Shown piece after piece: positions 16,536-19,886 of a stretch of 19,886 nt of DNA (position 1 is its first letter; each line of letters opens with the position of its first letter). This stretch comes from Paenibacillus sp. (GTDB lineage: Bacteria; Bacillota; Bacilli; Paenibacillales; Paenibacillaceae): contig JAQSXN010000004.1 of the NCBI GenBank assembly GCA_029256665.1, positions 1-19,886 of the forward strand, read 5' to 3'. Position numbers and translations under genes: made by a program. The notes beneath the pieces were generated by a model. That model had not been told where the DNA came from and made no database searches. It saw only the letters and a program-made list of their open reading frames with translations.

Positions 16536-17438
16536 TTAGCTAAGCGCCCGCTCCACGACCGCCATTCGCACCGGCACGCCGTTTTCCATCTGCGGGAAAA
16601 TTCTCGATTGCGGGTGTTCCACAAGCTCGTCGTCGATTTCCACGTTTCGGTTGACCGGAGCCGGGTGCATGATGATCGCGTGGGACTTTAAGCGCGCGGC
16701 GCGCTCGGTCGTCAAGCCGAATTGTTCGCGATAGGATTCCGCGGAGCTCAGCATGCCGCTTTCGTGGCGTTCCAGCTGCACGCGCAGCATCATGACGACA
16801 TCGGCCTGGGTCGCTTCGTCGATCGAGACGTAAGGCGCGTCCAACTCGGAGGCCTTCATGTTATCCGGCGCGCAGAAGCTGACTTTCGCCCCCAGCTTGC
16901 GGAGTGCGTACAGATTCGACCTTGCGACGCGGCTGTGCAGAATATCTCCGATGATGGAGACGTTCAGCCCATGCAGGCTATTGCCAAAATGTTTGCGCAT
17001 GGTGTACAGGTCTAATAAGGCCTGCGTTGGATGCTCGTTGTTGCCGTCGCCAGCGTTAATTAGCGGCACATTGATTTTCTCGGAGAGCTCCGCGAGCACG
17101 CCGTTCGGCTTGAGGCGAATAATGCCTACGTCGATGCCCATCGATTCCAGCGTGCGGACCGTATCGTAGATCGATTCGCCCTTTTGGACGCTTGAGGCGG
17201 CAGCCGAGAAGTTGATCACTTCCGCGCCCAGCCGCTTCTCCGCTACTTCGAACGAGAATCTCGTGCGGGTACTGTTCTCGAAGAACATGTTGGCCGCGAA
17301 TTTGCCCTGCATCATCGTATGCACTTTGGTTGGGTGATTCTCCCAATAAGCCGCTCTTTCCAAGATCGTTTCGATTTCTTCCTTGTCCAGGTCTTTCAGT
17401 CCGAGCATGCTGCGCCCTCTTAATTGCGTAATCGTCAT
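16536..17438 (-). CDS. pyrB: aspartate carbamoyltransferase, catalytic chain
   Basis: Condenses carbamoyl phosphate and aspartate, the first committed step. The 300-residue protein shows the carbamoyl-phosphate loop FFENSTRTRFSFEVAEKRLG (about residues 49-68), HPTQALLDLYT in the middle and IMHPAPVNRNVEI near the end, all family hallmarks. The open frame runs 186 nt further upstream through pyrR, but that stretch is low-quality coding and no family member has it. The ATG at 17438 follows GAGGGGG and begins MTITQLRGRSML, which fits the family start. It lies 5 nt after the pyrR stop. No pyrI regulatory chain is seen, as expected for Gram-positives. Confidence 0.97.
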   Translation of the reverse strand: MTITQLRGRSMLGLKDLDKEEIETILERAAYWENHPTKVHTMMQGKFAANMFFENSTRTRFSFEVAEKRLGAEVINFSAAASSVQKGESIYDTVRTLESMGIDVGIIRLKPNGVLAELSEKINVPLINAGDGNNEHPTQALLDLYTMRKHFGNSLHGLNVSIIGDILHSRVARSNLYALRKLGAKVSFCAPDNMKASELDAPYVSIDEATQADVVMMLRVQLERHESGMLSSAESYREQFGLTTERAARLKSHAIIMHPAPVNRNVEIDDELVEHPQSRIFPQMENGVPVRMAVVERALS

Positions 17439-17443
17439 GCCGC

Positions 17444-18037
<594 letters not shown>

Positions 18038-18088
18038 TCATCCTGTCCGTCGTCGTCCAACTTCTAGCGCGTCCCGATGCCGTCGTAC

Positions 18089-18122
18089 AAAAAAACTCCT
18101 TGCGGAGAAGTCCGCAAGGAGT
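18089..18122 (-). terminator. pyr leader attenuator terminator
   Basis: On the minus strand ACTCCTTGCGGA, loop CTTC, then TCCGCAAGGAGT form a 12-bp perfect stem that runs straight into seven T residues. It lies between the pyr promoter and pyrR, 75 nt before the pyrR ATG, so it must be read through for expression. CCTTGC in its 5' arm is complementary to GCAAGG at the base of the PyrR hairpin, giving the alternative (antiterminator) pairing. Confidence 0.92.
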
Positions 18123-18233
18123 CTGTGAGCAGTCGGGAAAAGAAATGGAGCAGGGTCCGCCAGCAGTCTCGAAAGCTCTCCGAACATGCGGGGATTGTCC
18201 AATTCCGTTCATTAATGACCCATATTCACGCTA

Positions 18234-18264
18234 CCTTGCCAGCCTCTCGGGACTGAGTTAAAGG
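18234..18264 (-). promoter_or_regulatory. PyrR-binding hairpin (anti-antiterminator) in the pyr leader RNA
   Basis: The minus strand holds CAGTCCCGAGAGGCTGGC, matching the known PyrR-site core (AGTCCnGAGAGGCT). It folds as an upper stem CAGUC/GGCUG closing loop CCGAGA, a purine-rich internal bulge, and a lower stem CCUU/AAGG. This is the classic binding-loop form. It begins about 15 nt after the predicted transcription start. Confidence 0.93.
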
Positions 18265-18284
18265 TTCTGCTTTGTATCATTGGA

Positions 18285-18313
18285 ATTATCCCACGTTCGA
18301 CAAACATTGTCAA
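18285..18313 (-). promoter_or_regulatory. SigA promoter of the pyr operon
   Basis: TTGACA (18308-18313, perfect -35) and GATAAT (18285-18290, 5/6 -10) are separated by 17 nt. Transcription should start near 18278, giving a leader of about 265 nt before pyrR. The leader holds the PyrR hairpin and the attenuator; the roughly 110 nt between those two has no other gene or clear structure. Confidence 0.93.
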
Positions 18314-18430
18314 GATTTATTAACGCATTTGGTCGGATGACCGATGTCGTTATAGTGTTGGTTCAATTCCGCTGCTTATGCAAGGATAGCGCTGGTAATC
18401 GGATATCGTTCAACTTTGTTCGAGGACGGA

Positions 18431-19666
18431 TTACAAGCTGAGCTTGCGAATGCGGTCCACCGCTTTTTCCGTATTCTCGCGGCTGCCGAACGCGGTCAGG
18501 CGGAAGTAGCCTTGGCCGCTTTGGCCAAAACCTACGCCCGGCGTGCCGACGATGTTGGCTTCCGACAGAAGTTTGTCGAAGAAACTCCACGAATCCATGC
18601 CTTTTGGCGTCTTGAGCCAGATGTACGGCGCGTTGACGCCGCCGAACACTTCAAGTCCGATTGATGCCAGACCGTCGCGGATGATGCCCGCGTTCGTCAT
18701 GTAGTAGTCGACCAGATCGGCGATTTGCGCTTTGCCTTCCGGCGAATAAATCGCTTCGGCGCCGCGTTGCGTCACGTAGGATACGCCGTTGAACTTCGTC
18801 GTGTGGCGGCGATTCCAGAGATCGTTCACGATGACGGAATTGCCGGCCGCGTCCAGTCCTTTGAGCTCGCGAGGCACGACCGTATACGCGCAGCGTACGC
18901 CCGTAAAGCCGGCCGTCTTGGAGAAACTGCGGAATTCGATCGCGACTTCCTTGGCGCCCTCCACTTCGTAGATGCTGTGCGGCACGTCTTTCTCCTGAAT
19001 AAACGACTCGTACGCGGAATCGAACAGAATGAGGCAGTTGTTCTCGCGCGCGTAGTCGACCCATACTTTAAGCTCGTCTTTGGTCAACGTCATGCCCGTC
19101 GGGTTGTTGGGGTAGCAAAGGTAGATCAGGTCCACTTTGCGGTCCGGCAGAGACGGCTTGAAGTTGTTTTCGGCCGTGCACTCCAGATACACGATATTTT
19201 CGTAGCGTTTCGTTTCTTGGTTGTATTTGCCGGAGCGGCCTGCCATGACGTTTGTGTCGACGTACACGGGATACACGGGATCCTGAACCGCGATCACGCT
19301 GTCCTGGCTAAAAATTTCCTGAATGTTGCCGACGTCGCACTTCGAGCCGTCGGATACGAATACCTCACCCGCGGCAATGTCGATGCCCAGCGCTTTGTAG
19401 TCGTTCTCGATGATCGCGTTGATCAGGAAGTCGTAGCCTTGCTCGGGGCCGTATCCGCGGAACGATCCCGGCTGCGCCAGCTCGTCCACCGCGCCGTGCA
19501 TCGCTTTAATGACGGCGTCCGGCAAGCCGCGCGTTACGTCGCCGATGCCAAGGCTGATAATCTCGGCGTTTGGATTTTCTTGAATGAATTTCGTGCGGCG
19601 TTTCGCGATTTCGGAAAATAAATAGCTGCCTTGCAGCTCCAAGTAATTTTGGTTAATGGAAGTCAC
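18431..19666 (-). CDS. dapL: LL-diaminopimelate aminotransferase
   Basis: PLP-dependent class I/II aminotransferase that makes LL-diaminopimelate directly from tetrahydrodipicolinate and glutamate, bypassing the succinylase or acetylase steps of lysine and peptidoglycan DAP synthesis. The 411-residue length equals the family norm. Visible features are the N-terminal LFSEIAKRR and [13 protein letters not shown] segments, [11 protein letters not shown], the cofactor-site CYPNNPTG, and the PLP lysine K250 in [10 protein letters not shown]. The combination of GDVTRGLP and [10 protein letters not shown] is typical of DapL and separates it from general aspartate aminotransferases. The start is GTG at 19666 with AGGTGA 6 nt upstream. 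No clear terminator follows the stop (18350-18430), so read-through toward the pyr promoter is possible. Confidence 0.93.
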   Translation of the reverse strand: MTSINQNYLELQGSYLFSEIAKRRTKFIQENPNAEIISLGIGDVTRGLPDAVIKAMHGAVDELAQPGSFRGYGPEQGYDFLINAIIENDYKALGIDIAAGEVFVSDGSKCDVGNIQEIFSQDSVIAVQDPVYPVYVDTNVMAGRSGKYNQETKRYENIVYLECTAENNFKPSLPDRKVDLIYLCYPNNPTGMTLTKDELKVWVDYARENNCLILFDSAYESFIQEKDVPHSIYEVEGAKEVAIEFRSFSKTAGFTGVRCAYTVVPRELKGLDAAGNSVIVNDLWNRRHTTKFNGVSYVTQRGAEAIYSPEGKAQIADLVDYYMTNAGIIRDGLASIGLEVFGGVNAPYIWLKTPKGMDSWSFFDKLLSEANIVGTPGVGFGQSGQGYFRLTAFGSRENTEKAVDRIRKLSL

Positions 19667-19704
19667 GTTCGTTCACCTGTCCTTAAATGAGATTTAGTGC
19701 GATT

Positions 19705-19733
19705 AACATAAGAATAGCGCACATCCGCGACAA
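19705..19733 (-). promoter_or_regulatory. candidate dapL promoter
   Basis: TTGTCG (19728-19733) and TATGTT (19705-19710) are spaced by 17 nt, each matching consensus at 4/6 positions. It lies about 38 nt before the dapL GTG, in the 107-nt gap after the pseudouridine synthase gene, where no terminator was found. Confidence 0.4.
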
Positions 19734-19773
19734 GCATAATGCAGAATATGCGCAAAAGTTTGCACTTATCGGT

Positions 19774-19886
19774 TTAGCGGTGACGGAGACTATCCAGCAC
19801 ATGCTCCATGTCTTCCGGCAACGGAGCTTCGAATTGCAATCTCTCTCCCGTACGCGGATGCGTAAAGCCTAGAACGGCCGCATGCA
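19774..19886 (-). CDS. RluD/YlyB-family 23S rRNA pseudouridine synthase, C-terminal fragment (5' part beyond window)
   Basis: Only the last 37 codons are in the window. They read HAAVLGFTHPRTGERLQFEA and then PLPEDMEHVL before a TAA stop. The motif LGFxHPxTGExLxFEAPLPxDM is the usual C-terminal end of RluA/RluD-type pseudouridine synthases, which modify uridines in rRNA. In Bacillus subtilis ylyB of this family lies directly before pyrR, so the position supports the call. Here dapL lies between them. The catalytic domain is outside the window, so the exact subfamily is not certain. Confidence 0.85.
   Translation of the reverse strand, partial: HAAVLGFTHPRTGERLQFEAPLPEDMEHVLDSLRHR

Noticed and set aside
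18350..18430. Terminator after dapL
   Set aside because: No stem followed by a T tract could be found after the dapL stop codon.
19734..19751. GCATA-N8-TATGC dyad upstream of dapL as a terminator or operator
   Set aside because: The arms are only 5 bp, there is no T tract, and the A/T-rich gap makes such a match likely by chance.

Overview
The window looks like a chromosomal segment of a moderately GC-rich, spore-forming-type Firmicute, most likely Paenibacillaceae (Paenibacillus or Cohnella-like). Reasons: strong AGGAGG-type ribosome binding sites, frequent TTG/GTG starts, a Bacillus-style pyr operon headed by pyrR with a PyrR-responsive attenuator, a SigD-type motility promoter, and lipoprotein-anchored export components. 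This taxonomic placement is inference from content. Every convincing gene lies on the minus strand, so the window reads biologically from right to left.

Right end (19886 to 18431): the C-terminal tail of an RluD-family pseudouridine synthase, then dapL (LL-diaminopimelate aminotransferase, lysine and cell-wall DAP synthesis) with its own candidate promoter. Centre-right (18313 to 9129): a complete pyrimidine operon, pyrR-pyrB-pyrC-carA-carB-pyrF-pyrE. It starts at a near-consensus SigA promoter, carries one PyrR-binding hairpin and one leader terminator, and ends at a strong terminator after pyrE. The genes for dihydroorotate dehydrogenase (pyrD/pyrK) and uracil permease (pyrP), usual in the Bacillus subtilis operon, are not in the cluster. 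A 166-bp element with 11-bp terminal inverted repeats sits between pyrC and carA.

Centre-left (9046 to 7197): a single methyl-accepting chemotaxis protein gene with a SigD-type promoter and its own terminator. Left (7152 to 1): a five-gene transport operon. It encodes an ABC ATPase, a lipoprotein membrane-fusion protein, a 969-residue two-module FtsX-type permease with a (GGGGN)7 linker, a second ABC ATPase that carries a C-terminal AbrB/SpoVT-like swapped-hairpin domain, and a solute-binding lipoprotein that starts inside the end of the ATPase gene and runs off the window.

The pyr genes jointly make UMP, with PyrR sensing UMP/UTP to set read-through of the leader. The most unusual material is the left operon: a MacB/Ykn-like export machine with two ATPases, an ATPase-AbrB fusion, Gly-Asn repeats in consecutive products, and a translationally coupled solute-binding protein.
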